Shown: positions 54,134 to 63,909 of the stretch, one piece after another
How the letters are laid out: every line of letters starts with the position of its first letter
How positions within the stretch are numbered: the first letter of the stretch is position 1
Source: Pseudarthrobacter phenanthrenivorans
GTDB lineage: Bacteria; Actinomycetota; Actinomycetes; Actinomycetales; Micrococcaceae
DNA length: 64,000 nt
Assembly: GCF_000813845.1 (NCBI RefSeq)
Contig: NZ_JWTB01000007.1
Span: 124,001 to 188,000, forward strand
Direction: 5' to 3'
Translations under genes and position numbers: made by a program
The notes under the pieces: model-generated
What the model saw: only the letters and a program-made list of their open reading frames with translations
Databases searched by the model: none
What the model was told of the DNA's origin: nothing

Positions 54134-56407
54134 ATGCGGGAACCAGGTACCAGCGAGCGCACTTCAGAAGCGGATGCACCCGCCGGTAATGGCGAAGTGG
54201 AGGCCGGCACCGAGCCGTCAGCGGAGCTGGATGTCAATTTCGACGAACAGTTCTTCGCGGCGCGGCCCAAGGCCCTGCGGCCGATTGCGCGCCGTCGCCA
54301 GTTCGTAGGCACCAGGCCTTCCTTTGAATTCGACGGCCGGAACGCGGCGTACGTGGAGTGGCTGCGGAACCAGGCGATGCTCGGGGATGCGAACACGCTG
54401 GCGCGCCAGCTGTCCGGCCAGGCCAGCATGTGGCAGAACTCCTATGCGCACCCCAACCCGCGGGCCGCCGTCGAACGCGCCTCTGTCTGGTTTACCGCCT
54501 ACCCGCTGTCCTTCATCACCCGGACCGGCCAGTCGTTCCTTTCGGCGCTGGGTGATCCGGAGATGTGGAAGGCGTTCCGCGAAATCGGCATCCGCGGCAT
54601 CCACACGGGACCGGTGAAACTCGCCGGCGGCATCAGCGGCTGGTCCCACACACCCAGCGTGGACGGGCACTTCGACCGCATCAGCATGGCCATCGACCCG
54701 GTCTTCGGGACGGAAGAGGAGTTCCGGCGGATGTGCGAGGTGGCCGCCGAGCACGAAGGCACCGTCATCGACGACATCGTCCCGGGCCACACCGGCAAGG
54801 GCGCGGACTTCCGGCTGGCCGAAATGAACTTCCGGGACTACCCCGGGATCTACCACATGGTGGACATCCCGGAGGAGGACTGGCACCTGCTTCCGGACGT
54901 CCCCGAGGGCGCCGACTCGGTCAACCTCAGCCCCGACTCCGAACAGGCCCTGCAAAAGGCCGGCTACATCATCGGCCGGCTGCAGCGCGTTATCTTCTAT
55001 GAGCCCGGCGTGAAGGAGACCAACTGGAGCGCCACCCGGCCCATCGTGGACACCACCGGCAAGACCCGCCGCTGGGTCTACCTGCACTACTTCAAGGCGG
55101 GCCAGCCGTCCATCAACTGGCTGGACCCCACCTTCGCCGGGATGCGCCTGGTGGTGGGCGATGCCCTGCATTCGCTGGTGGACCTGGGCACGGGGGCGCT
55201 GCGCCTGGACGCCAACGGCTTCCTGGGCGTCGAAAAGAGCGCCGAAGAGCAGCCCGGCTGGTCCGAGGGACACCCGTTGTCCGAGGCCGCCAACCAGCTC
55301 ATCGGCTCCATGATCCGCAAGGTGGGCGGGTTCTCCTTCCAGGAACTGAACCTGACCATCGACGACATCAAGGCAACCTCGGATGCCGGCCCGGACCTCT
55401 CCTACGACTTCATCACGCGGCCCGCGTACCATTACGCCCTTGTCACGTCGGACACCGAGTTCCTGAGGCTCACCCTCCGCCTGTCCCTGGAAATCGGGGT
55501 GGACCAGGCCTCGCTGGTGCACGCACTGCAGAACCATGACGAGCTCACCTACGAACTGCTGCACTTCGCCGCCGGCCACCGGGACGAGATGTTCGAGCTC
55601 AACGGCGAGGAATTGACCGGAGCCCAGCTGGCCGAACAGGTCCAGCAAACCCTGCGGGACCGGCTGACCGGAGAGAACGGGCCTTACAACGCCGTGTTCA
55701 CCACCAACGGCATCGCCTGCACCTCGGTGAGCTTCATCATGGCTGCCTTGGGGATCAAGGACCCCGCCTCGGTCACCCCGGAGCAGGAAGCCCAGATCCG
55801 GGACGTCCACCTGCTGCTGGCCATGTACAACGCCCTGCAGCCCGGCGTCTTCGCCCTGTCCGGCTGGGACCTCACGGGCATCATGGCCCTGGACCGCAGC
55901 AGCGTCCGGGAGCTGACCTCGCAGGGCGATACGCGCTGGATCAACCGCGGCGCGCACGACCTCATGGGAACCAGCCCTGACGCCACCACGTCCTCCGCCG
56001 GGATGCCGCGGGCCCGGAGCCTCTACGGCTCGCTGCCGGACCAGCTGAAGGACGAAGACTCGTTCGCCCGGCGCCTGCAGCGGATCCTTGCCGTGCGTGA
56101 GGACAACGGAATCGCCACCGGCACCCTGCTCGACGTGCCGGACGTCTCCAACCGCAGCGCGCTGGTGCTGGTCAACCGGCTGAAGGACGGCACCCTGCAG
56201 GTTACGGCGCTCAATTTCTCCGGGCAGGACATCGCCGGCAGCATCCAGTCCAACGAACTTCCGTCCGGCGCCAATGTCCAGGACCTGTTCAGCGGGGAAA
56301 CCGTGGGCCAGGTGGACGACCTGCACAGCTTCTTCCTGGAGCTTCCCGCGTACGGGGGGACCGCGCTGGTCCTGACCGAGACGCCGGACACGGAAGAGGA
56401 AGCCTAG
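54134..56407 (+). CDS. GH13 enzyme, trehalose synthase-like (maltose alpha-D-glucosyltransferase)
   Basis: A 757-residue alpha-amylase-family protein. The barrel has the nucleophile aspartate in [17 protein letters not shown], the acid/base glutamate in [14 protein letters not shown], and the third acid in [17 protein letters not shown]-terminal beta domain with [20 protein letters not shown] follows. The overall pattern fits an Arthrobacter-type trehalose synthase that isomerises maltose and trehalose, differing from the mycobacterial TreS form; a related glucosyltransferase is possible. AGAGGAG supports ATG 54134. No maltokinase or glgE gene is adjacent. Confidence 0.75.
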   Translation: MREPGTSERTSEADAPAGNGEVEAGTEPSAELDVNFDEQFFAARPKALRPIARRRQFVGTRPSFEFDGRNAAYVEWLRNQAMLGDANTLARQLSGQASMWQNSYAHPNPRAAVERASVWFTAYPLSFITRTGQSFLSALGDPEMWKAFREIGIRGIHTGPVKLAGGISGWSHTPSVDGHFDRISMAIDPVFGTEEEFRRMCEVAAEHEGTVIDDIVPGHTGKGADFRLAEMNFRDYPGIYHMVDIPEEDWHLLPDVPEGADSVNLSPDSEQALQKAGYIIGRLQRVIFYEPGVKETNWSATRPIVDTTGKTRRWVYLHYFKAGQPSINWLDPTFAGMRLVVGDALHSLVDLGTGALRLDANGFLGVEKSAEEQPGWSEGHPLSEAANQLIGSMIRKVGGFSFQELNLTIDDIKATSDAGPDLSYDFITRPAYHYALVTSDTEFLRLTLRLSLEIGVDQASLVHALQNHDELTYELLHFAAGHRDEMFELNGEELTGAQLAEQVQQTLRDRLTGENGPYNAVFTTNGIACTSVSFIMAALGIKDPASVTPEQEAQIRDVHLLLAMYNALQPGVFALSGWDLTGIMALDRSSVRELTSQGDTRWINRGAHDLMGTSPDATTSSAGMPRARSLYGSLPDQLKDEDSFARRLQRILAVREDNGIATGTLLDVPDVSNRSALVLVNRLKDGTLQVTALNFSGQDIAGSIQSNELPSGANVQDLFSGETVGQVDDLHSFFLELPAYGGTALVLTETPDTEEEA

Positions 56408-56414
56408 GGCAATC

Positions 56415-56459
56415 CGCCGGGTAACGCCGGGGACGCAGAGTCCGCGGCGTTACCCGGCG
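56415..56459. terminator. 15-bp perfect two-way terminator overlapping the ROK 3' end
   Basis: CGCCGGGTAACGCCG and CGGCGTTACCCGGCG are exact reverse complements. Inside the 15-base loop, GGAC and GTCC can form another 4 bp. The right arm contains the TAA and last codons of the ROK gene, so that hairpin is partly coding. Confidence 0.75.
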
Positions 56460-57670
56460 ATCGCACCGGCCAACGTGGCCTCGATGACGGCCGGGGAGAG
56501 GACATACTGGGTGACCAGCTGGCTTGCGCCCAGGACGCCCGCATGGCCGCCGGCCCGGGAAACGTTGATGCGCAGGTGCGAGGTGGCCAGCGGCGGCGAG
56601 CGGCGGTACACCACCTCGCGGATGCCTGCCACCAGGTGCTCCCCGGTCTCACCCACGCTGCCGCCCACCACGATCACGGACGGGTTGAGCAGGTTGACCA
56701 CCGTCGCCAGCACCTCGCCGATGTCCCGGCCCGCCTGGCGCAGCGCCTGGATGGCCTGCAGGTTGCCGTCGGCCGCCAGCCGGAGAACGTCAGCGGCCTT
56801 TGCCACCTCCAGTCCCTGGCCCTTCAGGGAACGCACGACGGCGGGTCCGGACGCCAGCGCCTCCAGGCACCCATAGTTTCCGCAGGCGCACAGGACCTCC
56901 GCGCCGCGCGCCACCTGGACGTGGCCCAGGTCCCCGGCGGTGCCATTGGCGCCGCGCTGCAGTTCGCCGTTGCTGATGATCCCGGAGCCGATGCCGGTTG
57001 CCACTTTCACGAAGAAGAAGTTGTTGTACTCGGGCCAGTGGGCCGACTGCTCGCCCAGCGCCATGATGTTCACGTCGTTATCCACCAGCACATGCACGGG
57101 CAGTGAGCGCTGGACGTAGCTGACCACGTCGAAGCCGTCCCAGCCCGGCATGATGGGCGGCTTCACCGGCTTCCCGCTGTCGTGTTCCACGGGCCCGGGC
57201 AGCCCGATCCCGATTCCCGCGAGTTCCGCGACGCTCCGTCCGGCCGCTACCAGCAGTTCCCTGCCCTGTGCCACCACCTGGTCCAGCACCGCTTCCGGCC
57301 CGTCGGCCACCTGCTGCTCCAGCCGGTGCTCGGCCAGGATCTTCCCACCCAGGTCAGTGACCGCCACGATCACGTGGGTGGCCCCCACGTCCACGGCCAG
57401 CACCAGCCGGGCGGCCGGGTTGAAGGCAAAGCGCGACGGCGGCCTGCCGCCGCTCGAGAGCGCCTCACCTGCCGGACCCACCAGTCCGGACAGCATCAGC
57501 GCGTCGATGCGGGAGGCGACGGTTGAACGGGCGAGGCCGGTGCTCAGCGCGAGTTCGGCACGGGTCCGGGCTTTGCCGTCCCGGAGGAGCTGGAACAGGT
57601 CTCCGGCACGGGACAGGCTGCCGGCGTCGGAATCTTTTCCGGGCTGTTTCCCCGAGCCTGTAGAAGTCAT
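56450..57670 (-). CDS. ROK family transcriptional regulator
   Basis: A 406-residue repressor. An N-terminal winged helix (ARTRAELALSTGLARSTVAS) is joined to a ROK sugar-kinase-like domain with the phosphate-loop-like LAVDVGATHVIVAVTDLGG, the GIGLPGPVEHDSGKP segment, and the zinc-binding ROK signature CACGNYGCLEALASG. It should sense a sugar or sugar phosphate. It is divergent from the oxidoreductase/ABC operon across a 193-bp region containing an 8-bp inverted repeat, so it is the likely repressor of that operon. Confidence 0.92.
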   Translation of the reverse strand: MTSTGSGKQPGKDSDAGSLSRAGDLFQLLRDGKARTRAELALSTGLARSTVASRIDALMLSGLVGPAGEALSSGGRPPSRFAFNPAARLVLAVDVGATHVIVAVTDLGGKILAEHRLEQQVADGPEAVLDQVVAQGRELLVAAGRSVAELAGIGIGLPGPVEHDSGKPVKPPIMPGWDGFDVVSYVQRSLPVHVLVDNDVNIMALGEQSAHWPEYNNFFFVKVATGIGSGIISNGELQRGANGTAGDLGHVQVARGAEVLCACGNYGCLEALASGPAVVRSLKGQGLEVAKAADVLRLAADGNLQAIQALRQAGRDIGEVLATVVNLLNPSVIVVGGSVGETGEHLVAGIREVVYRRSPPLATSHLRINVSRAGGHAGVLGASQLVTQYVLSPAVIEATLAGAIAG

Positions 57671-57718
57671 GCCTCAGTCATAACACTCTTACTTATGGCT
57701 GTCACGATGGCAGAAGAA

Positions 57719-57771
57719 TGACGCGCAACAAACAACTTTTGCTTGATGCGCGTCAAAAGTGGTTCTAGGTT
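57719..57771 (+). promoter_or_regulatory. Promoter and ROK-type operator of the sugar operon
   Basis: TGACGCGC (57719-57726) and GCGCGTCA (57748-57755) are a perfect 8-bp inverted repeat with a 21-bp spacer. TTGATG (57743-57748) and TAGGTT (57766-57771), 17 bp apart, form a plausible promoter that overlaps the right arm, as expected for repression. Confidence 0.55.
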
Positions 57772-57863
57772 GTGACTCAGGGCACATCGGTTCGCCCGAT
57801 GTCTCCCATCACCGGCAGTTATCCCTGGTCCCCTTGAGTCCGCTTACAAAGAGGTAATTGAAC

Positions 57864-58952
57864 TTGTCCCACCATGCAGCGCCACCAGACCGGCCCCTCG
57901 GCGTCGGCATCCTCGGCGCCGGACCTGTCACCCAGGCCATCCACCTCCCCGCACTGGCCCGGCTCCGGGACATCCTGGAAGTTCGGCACATCATGGATGT
58001 GGATCCCGCAGTTGCCTCCTCCGTGGCGGCGCGGGTTGGCGCAACCGCCAGCACCAGCGTTGACCACCTGCTGGGTGACACCGGCGTGGACATCGTGGCG
58101 ATCTGCAGCCCGCACCAGTTCCACGCAGAGCAGGTCATCGCAGCCTGCAGGGCGGGCAAGAAAGCGGTGCTCTGCGAAAAGCCCTTTGCCATGAACGCAG
58201 CCGAAGCCGAACGCATCTCGGCCGTCAGCACCGAAACCGGGGTACCGATCGTGGTCGGGGCGATGCACACCTTCGACCCCGGCTGGCTCGCCGCGGAACA
58301 GCATTGGGACGACCTCACGGCCCGGGTGCATACGATCCGCTCCTCCATCGTCCTGCCGCCCAATGCGCGCTTCGAGGACTTCGCTACCGAGATCGTGACC
58401 CGGCCTGCTTCCGGCAACCCGGATTACTCGGACCTTGAGGTGATCAAGGGCGCGCTCCAGGGCGGGATCATGGGGCTGGCCATCCACGACCTGCCGCTGG
58501 TCCGCCGGTTCACGCCGGACTTCGCCGACGTCGAAGTGCTGCAGGTATTCCACGTCCGTCCGTTCGGCTACGCCGTATCGCTGCGCACCCCGACGCGGTC
58601 CATCGAACTGCGCGCCGTCATGGGCAGCACCTGGAAGCCTGAATGGACCTTCGAGGCGATCGCCGACGACGAGGCGCTCCGGATCGACTTCACCCCGTCC
58701 TACGTCCAGGCCGGCTCCGCCGCCGCCACCTTCTCCCGCGGCAGCGAAACCAGGACCTTCGGCCCCTATGGACACAACGGCTACGAAGGCGAATGGCGGG
58801 AACTTGCCGCATTGGCCCGCGGGACCAGGCAGGCTCCGTCCGCCCAGGCCCTCATCGATGACCTGACCTTCGCCCTCGACATCGCCGGGGCCACGGTGGC
58901 GGCCGCCGCGGCAGGGCATGCAGCCGCCGACAAAGCAGGAGTCTCCGCATGA
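57864..58952 (+). CDS. Gfo/Idh/MocA family oxidoreductase
   Basis: A 362-residue NAD(P)-dependent sugar or polyol dehydrogenase. The Rossmann head is LGVGILGAGPVTQAIHLPAL, and the diagnostic GKKAVLCEKPFAM with the catalytic lysine lies near residue 100. The C-terminal alpha/beta domain has MGLAIHDLPLVRR with the conserved histidine. The start is a TTG codon: TTG 57864 sits 8 bases after GAGGT, and TTG 57858 is closer. It is first in the operon and overlaps the next gene as ATGA. The substrate is unknown. Confidence 0.88.
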   Translation: MSHHAAPPDRPLGVGILGAGPVTQAIHLPALARLRDILEVRHIMDVDPAVASSVAARVGATASTSVDHLLGDTGVDIVAICSPHQFHAEQVIAACRAGKKAVLCEKPFAMNAAEAERISAVSTETGVPIVVGAMHTFDPGWLAAEQHWDDLTARVHTIRSSIVLPPNARFEDFATEIVTRPASGNPDYSDLEVIKGALQGGIMGLAIHDLPLVRRFTPDFADVEVLQVFHVRPFGYAVSLRTPTRSIELRAVMGSTWKPEWTFEAIADDEALRIDFTPSYVQAGSAAATFSRGSETRTFGPYGHNGYEGEWRELAALARGTRQAPSAQALIDDLTFALDIAGATVAAAAAGHAAADKAGVSA

Positions 58953-59779
58953 GCGGCCGGTACACGGTGTCGGCAACCCCGGCCGCAGTGGAGGCCGGGG
59001 CGGTCACGCAGACCCTGGCTTCGCTGCCCGCAACGTTCCAGCCGGCCGGGGAAGACCAGGCAGGCACGGCCGACGTGCTGGTGCTGGCCGGCGGTGCGGG
59101 CTGGACGACTGAGGCCGCCGCCGCTGTCGCGGCCGGGACGCGGGGTGTCGTGGTGGTCAACCCGGTTCCCGAGGACACCACGGAACTGGCCGCTGCGGCG
59201 CATGCCGCTGGAACCGCCGTCGTCCTTGACCTCCGCTGGGCCTCGAATCCTGCGCTGGTGGCCGGAAGCGGCCAGCCGGACGCCCGCGGTGCGGTGCGCA
59301 GTGCCCTGGGCACCGCCGCACTGCTGGACAGTGTTGCGGCTTCGGCACCGGGCACGGAATCCAAGGAGCTCCTGGCTGCACACCTCGCCGCCCTGCTGGC
59401 AGTCAGCGGGCAGCTGGATGGCGTGCGCGTCATCCGCAGCGACACCACCGGGTACACGGTCTGCGGCAGGCTGGCCAACGGCGCCCCGTTCACCGCCCAG
59501 GGCGTGCTCACCGCTGCCCGGCCGGCCGGCGTCGACATCCGGCTCTACACCGCCGACGGCGGGGTGGCCGTCCAGGTGCCCGATCCGGACGCCGCCTGGC
59601 CTGCGACAATCCGGGTCACCGGGGCCCACGGCGAACTTATGCTCCCCACGCTTTACGAATCCGCCCACCGGTCAGCGTGGCGGCGCCTGAAGGACCATCT
59701 TGGCGCCGGCACCCTGCCGGACGACCTGTCCGGGTTCGCCCGGCTGGCCGACCTCTACGCAACCCTCGCTGCCACGTAA
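58949..59779 (+). CDS. Unrecognised alanine-rich protein in sugar operon
   Basis: A 276-residue protein coupled to the preceding oxidoreductase by an ATGA overlap. It contains alternating hydrophobic strands and Ala/Gly-rich helices (TADVLVLAGGAGWTTEAAA, RGVVVVNPVP, TAVVLDLRWASNPAL) suggesting a degenerate Rossmann-like half, then a beta-rich half ending SAHRSAWRRLKDHLGAGTLP. It lacks a dinucleotide glycine motif and the catalytic EKP lysine. It may be a diverged Gfo/Idh relative that partners the first protein. I cannot assign a function. Confidence 0.7.
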   Translation: MSGRYTVSATPAAVEAGAVTQTLASLPATFQPAGEDQAGTADVLVLAGGAGWTTEAAAAVAAGTRGVVVVNPVPEDTTELAAAAHAAGTAVVLDLRWASNPALVAGSGQPDARGAVRSALGTAALLDSVAASAPGTESKELLAAHLAALLAVSGQLDGVRVIRSDTTGYTVCGRLANGAPFTAQGVLTAARPAGVDIRLYTADGGVAVQVPDPDAAWPATIRVTGAHGELMLPTLYESAHRSAWRRLKDHLGAGTLPDDLSGFARLADLYATLAAT

Positions 59780-59919
59780 CCAGTCCACCGATACGCAACC
59801 ACACAAGCAGTCCAACAGCCAAGCAGTCCAAAGCACAGTCCAGTCCCACCTCCACTCTCAACGATGAGCAGGACCGCATCTACGGCGCACCACGCCCGCC
59901 GGTCCCGAAAGGACACATC

Positions 59920-61245
59920 ATGAACGCAACTTCCGAACAGCGCCGCTCCTTCTCCCGGCGCGGTTTCCTCGGCCTGACGGCTGCCGCAGCAGCAGCCCCG
60001 CTCCTGGCTGCCTGCGGCGGCGGTTCGGCAACCCAGGGAGGCGGCGGCGGTGCAGGCGGCACCGTCAAGTTCTGGGACATGCCCTGGGCAACCCCCGCCT
60101 ACAACGACGCCGCGAAGGGCATCGCGGAAGGATTCTCGGGGGCCAACGGCGCCAAAGCGTCCTACCAGATCATCCAGTGGAACAATTTCTACCAGACCTT
60201 CTCCTCCGCCATCGCGTCAAAGACAGGACCCGCAGTCTCCACCGGCGGCGGTTTCCAGGCGTTCCAGTTCGAGCAGCAGGGCCAGATTGCCTACGCGGAC
60301 AAGGTAATCGAGAAGCTGAAGGCCAATGGCCAGTTCGACGACTTCCTGCCCGGCGTGCTGGATCCGTTCAAGTCGGACAAGGGCTATGTGGCCGTCCCCT
60401 GGCAGCTGGACATGCGCGTCTTCTGGTACCGCAAGTCGCTGTTCGAAAAGGCCAACGTCGCGCTGCCAACGGACTGGCCGTCGCTGCTGGAAGCCGGCAA
60501 GGCGCTGAAGAAGGTGGGTGCGTTCGGCTTCACCACCGGCGCGGGCGCGGGCAACAACTATGCCAACCACTCCATGATCATGATGATGGTCAACAACGGC
60601 GGCGGTGTCTGGAACAAGGACGGCGAGCTGGACCTGATGAATGACCGCAACGTCGAGGCCATGGAGTTCGTGCTGGAGCTGGTGTCCAACGGCATCGTGG
60701 ACCCTGCTGCCGTCAGCTACACCACGGACAACATGTCCGCCCAGTGGAAGGACGGGAAGGCGGGCTACGGCCTGTTCCAGGTCAACGTACCGCAGCGCGT
60801 GGGCGACACCTCCGGCGACCTGCTGGTGGCTGACCCCATCAAGGGCCCGCACGGGGACAAGGCCACCATCGTCTTCCCGAACAACATCATGATGTACACC
60901 AACACCCCTTCGCAGGAAGCCTCGGAGGAGTTCCTGGTGTACTACCTGGGCCAGCTCAAACAGCTGTGGCAGAAGAAACTGATGTCCGCCCTGCCGGTCT
61001 TCAAGTCGATCACGGAGATCCCCGAGTTCGCCAACGACCCCAACAACGTCAAGATCGTCAAGGACTGGCAGCCCATTGCCAAGACCTTCGCCGCACAGGG
61101 CAGCCGGCTCAATGCCAACCTGGCGGCCCTTGACGGCGGCCAGGCACTGAACCAGTTCAGCCAGACCATCATCACCGGCAAGGCCGACGCCAAGACTGCC
61201 CTGCAGACCTTCCAATCCGGCCTCGAGTCGGTCCTGAAGAAGTAG
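59920..61245 (+). CDS. ABC sugar-binding lipoprotein (extracellular solute-binding protein family 1)
   Basis: A 441-residue binding protein. The signal peptide carries twin arginines (SRRGFLGL) and a lipobox LLAAC at residues 28-32, so it is probably Tat-exported and lipid-anchored. A glycine-rich linker precedes the mature fold (TVKFWDMPWATPAYNDAAKG, VAVPWQLDMRVFWYRKSLFE). GAAAGGA supports ATG 59920. It delivers an unknown sugar or glycoside to the two permeases encoded next. Confidence 0.93.
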   Translation: MNATSEQRRSFSRRGFLGLTAAAAAAPLLAACGGGSATQGGGGGAGGTVKFWDMPWATPAYNDAAKGIAEGFSGANGAKASYQIIQWNNFYQTFSSAIASKTGPAVSTGGGFQAFQFEQQGQIAYADKVIEKLKANGQFDDFLPGVLDPFKSDKGYVAVPWQLDMRVFWYRKSLFEKANVALPTDWPSLLEAGKALKKVGAFGFTTGAGAGNNYANHSMIMMMVNNGGGVWNKDGELDLMNDRNVEAMEFVLELVSNGIVDPAAVSYTTDNMSAQWKDGKAGYGLFQVNVPQRVGDTSGDLLVADPIKGPHGDKATIVFPNNIMMYTNTPSQEASEEFLVYYLGQLKQLWQKKLMSALPVFKSITEIPEFANDPNNVKIVKDWQPIAKTFAAQGSRLNANLAALDGGQALNQFSQTIITGKADAKTALQTFQSGLESVLKK

Positions 61246-61257
61246 GACCGAGCGCCC

Positions 61258-62220
61258 ATGTCCAGCACCACCACCCAGTCCGGCTTTGCCCGGGCCCGCC
61301 GCGGGCTTGCCCCCGGCAGGTCCGGGGCCGCCCCCGGCAAGCGCAAGAGCAAACTCTCGGCCCAGGCCACCAGGACGTTCTTCTGGCTCCTGCTCCCCTC
61401 CGTTGTCCTCCTTGTCCTGATCCACGGCTACCCGCTCATCTACGCCGCCATCCAGGCCACACACGACGGAAACCTCCTCCAGACCGGAAACTTCGTGGGC
61501 GGCCAGAACTTCGCCACCGTCCTGACCTCGCCCGCGTTCTGGAAGGCGGCCCAGTTCACGCTGTGGTTCACCATCGTGGGCGTCTTCGGTTCCTGGCTCG
61601 TTGGCCTCGGCCTGGCCCTGCTCCTGCGCACCAGGATCCCGGGAAGAAACACGTTCAAGGTCCTGCTGCTCCTGCCCTGGGTGGTGCCCATCGTGGTGTC
61701 CTCCACCGCGTGGAACTGGCTGGTGGCCACCCCGGACAGCCTGATCCCGGCGCTGTTCCGGAACCTGGGCATGGGCACCCCGCTCTTCCTGGCGGATCCC
61801 ACCCTGGCCTCCGTCACCGTCATGGTGTTCAAGGTCTGGGTCAGCTTCCCCTTCATGATGATGATGATCTCCGCCGCCCTGGCCTCCGTTGACACCACCG
61901 TCTACGAGGCGGCCAGCATGGACGGGGCAAGCCGCTGGCAGCAGTTCACCCAGATCACCCTGCCGCTGATCGCCCGCTCCACGTACATCAGCTGGATCCT
62001 GATGACCATCTTCTGCGTCAACGACTTCCCCACCATTTACCTCCTCACCGGCGGCGGCCCGGTCAACGCCACCACCTCCCTGGTGGTCCTGGCCTACCGG
62101 ACCGTGTTCCAGGACTTCGCCACCGGACCCGGCGTCGCCATCGCCTTCCTCATGACCATGACCCTGGTGGTCATCTCCGTCATCCTGTATCGCCAGATCC
62201 GAAAGTCGAGCGTCGAATAA
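61258..62220 (+). CDS. ABC sugar transporter permease (MalF type)
   Basis: A 320-residue membrane protein with six helices after a basic 35-residue tail. The coupling motif EAASMDGASRWQQFTQITLP (EAA-G loop) near residue 220 docks to the ATPase. It starts 12 bp after the binding-protein gene and its stop overlaps the next ATG by one base. No ATPase gene is visible, so a shared MsmK/UgpC-type ATPase is likely. Confidence 0.94.
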   Translation: MSSTTTQSGFARARRGLAPGRSGAAPGKRKSKLSAQATRTFFWLLLPSVVLLVLIHGYPLIYAAIQATHDGNLLQTGNFVGGQNFATVLTSPAFWKAAQFTLWFTIVGVFGSWLVGLGLALLLRTRIPGRNTFKVLLLLPWVVPIVVSSTAWNWLVATPDSLIPALFRNLGMGTPLFLADPTLASVTVMVFKVWVSFPFMMMMISAALASVDTTVYEAASMDGASRWQQFTQITLPLIARSTYISWILMTIFCVNDFPTIYLLTGGGPVNATTSLVVLAYRTVFQDFATGPGVAIAFLMTMTLVVISVILYRQIRKSSVE

Positions 62221-63110
62221 TGAGCGCAGTCCTTCACGCCCATCCCGAATCCGGCCCCGCACTCGGCATCGACGCCGCCAAACGGCGCAGGGTCCTCTCC
62301 GAAGCCGGCCAGCGCGGCCGCTGGTGGCGCTTCGCAGCAATCCTGATCATCACCGGGATCGTGCTGGTTCCCATCATGGTTACCGTGCTGCTGGCCTTCA
62401 CTCCCGGACCCAACAGCACCGCGACCGGGCTGACTTTCGAGAACCTCGGCAACGTCTTCTCCAAGACCCTGGCAGCCACCTGGCTCAAGAACAGCCTGGT
62501 CACCACCCTGTCCACCGTGGTGGTCTCGGTGGCCGTCGCGGCCCCGGCCGGCTATGTCCTTTCCCGGGGCCGCAGCAAGGCAGTCTCCGGGTACTCCCTG
62601 CTCCTGTTCGTGATGCAGTCCCTCCCCATCATCACCTCCGTGGTGCCGCTGTTCATCCTGTTCGCCGGCATGGGCCTGGTGGACAACCTCCTGGGCCTGA
62701 CCATCATCTACGTGGGTTCCACCATGACCGTGGCCACCTGGATGATGGCCGCCTACTTCGACTCCATCCCCATCAGCCTGGAGGAAGCATCCTGGATCGA
62801 CGGCTGCTCCGTCTTCGGGTCCTTCACCAAAGTGGTGCTGCGGAACTCCCTTCCCGGCGTCCTTTCCACCGCCATCTTCGCCTTCCTCCTCGCCTGGAAT
62901 GACTACCTCGTAGCCATCGTGTTCCTCCGCTCCAACGAAATCTTCACGCTCCCCATGGGCGTGCAGTCCTTCTTCCAGCAGAATGCAACTGACTGGACAT
63001 CCGTCATGGCCCTGGCCGTGGTCATGATGCTCCCGCCCGTTATCGTCTTCGCCACCCTGAACAAGTACTTCAGCGTTGGCGGCATCGGCGGCTCCCTCGC
63101 CGGCCGCTGA
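62220..63110 (+). CDS. ABC sugar transporter permease (MalG type)
   Basis: A 296-residue six-helix protein whose EAA loop reads SLEEASWIDGCSVFGSFTKV, followed by VVLRNSLPGVLSTAIFAFLL, typical of MalG-like permeases. It pairs with the preceding MalF-type subunit; TAATG overlap makes translation coupled. A hydrophilic N-terminus of about 35 residues precedes the first helix. Confidence 0.94.
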   Translation: MSAVLHAHPESGPALGIDAAKRRRVLSEAGQRGRWWRFAAILIITGIVLVPIMVTVLLAFTPGPNSTATGLTFENLGNVFSKTLAATWLKNSLVTTLSTVVVSVAVAAPAGYVLSRGRSKAVSGYSLLLFVMQSLPIITSVVPLFILFAGMGLVDNLLGLTIIYVGSTMTVATWMMAAYFDSIPISLEEASWIDGCSVFGSFTKVVLRNSLPGVLSTAIFAFLLAWNDYLVAIVFLRSNEIFTLPMGVQSFFQQNATDWTSVMALAVVMMLPPVIVFATLNKYFSVGGIGGSLAGR

Positions 63111-63150
63111 CCCCGACCTCCACGACCACCAGAACCACCAAAGGAAATCC

Positions 63151-63909
63151 ATGTCGTACTCACTGCAGCTTTACACCCTCCGCAACGCCATGTCGGAGGA
63201 TCTTCCGGGGACCATCAAGCGGGTGGCGGAGATCGGCTTCACGCAGGTCGAGCCGTACAACTTCGTGGCCACGGCCAACGAACTGGGCGCTGCCCTGAAG
63301 GAAAACGGGCTCACCGCGCCGTCCGGCCACGCACCCCTGATGAGCCAGGACCAGGACGAAATCTTCGCGGCGGCGAGGGGACTGGGCATCAGCACGGTAA
63401 TCGACCCGTTCCTGCCCGCCGAGCACTGGCAGAAAGCGGAAGACATCCAGGCCACCGCAGGGAAGCTGAATGCTGCCGCCAGGAAGGGTGCGGAGTACGG
63501 CATCCGCGTGGGTTACCACAACCATGCGTGGGAACTGGAGTCCACCATCGAGGGCCGGACCGCCCTTGAGTACTTCGCGTCACTGCTGGACCCGGAACTG
63601 GTCCTTGAAGTGGACACCTACTGGGCCGCAGTGGGCGGCCAGGACCCCGTCGAGCTCCTGGGCCGGCTCGGTGACCGGGTGAAGTTCATCCACATCAAGG
63701 ACGGCCCCCTCAACAAGGACAACAAAGCCCAGCAGCCGGCGGGCCAGGGCAAGGTCCCGGTCCTGGACGTCATCGCCGCCGCCAAGTCCCTGGAGGTGGG
63801 CGTGGTGGAGTTCGACGACTACGCCGGTGACATCTTCGAGGGCATTGCCCAGTCCCTGACCTTCCTGAACAGCAACAGCACCACTGGAGCAGAAGGAGCG
63901 CAGGCATGA
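63151..63909 (+). CDS. Sugar phosphate isomerase/epimerase (AP-endonuclease-2 TIM barrel)
   Basis: A 252-residue TIM-barrel protein beginning MSYSLQLYTLRNAMSEDLPG, with metal-ligand motifs VEPYNF, GYHNHAWELE, LEVDTYWAAVGG and KFIHIKDGPL typical of the xylose-isomerase-like/IolE group. AAGGAAA supports ATG 63151. The enzyme likely works on the sugar imported by the operon's transporter or on the oxidoreductase product. The next gene overlaps its stop as ATGA. Confidence 0.9.
   Translation: MSYSLQLYTLRNAMSEDLPGTIKRVAEIGFTQVEPYNFVATANELGAALKENGLTAPSGHAPLMSQDQDEIFAAARGLGISTVIDPFLPAEHWQKAEDIQATAGKLNAAARKGAEYGIRVGYHNHAWELESTIEGRTALEYFASLLDPELVLEVDTYWAAVGGQDPVELLGRLGDRVKFIHIKDGPLNKDNKAQQPAGQGKVPVLDVIAAAKSLEVGVVEFDDYAGDIFEGIAQSLTFLNSNSTTGAEGAQA

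Noticed and set aside
54218-56326. A 700-codon open frame opposite the GH13 gene
   Set aside because: Its sequence is low-complexity Gly/Val/Arg/His typical of antisense shadows, and the plus strand carries intact GH13 active-site motifs.
60217-62340. Long minus-strand open frame opposite the ABC transporter genes
   Set aside because: The plus-strand genes have a lipobox, EAA loops and coupled starts; the reverse frame has none of these.
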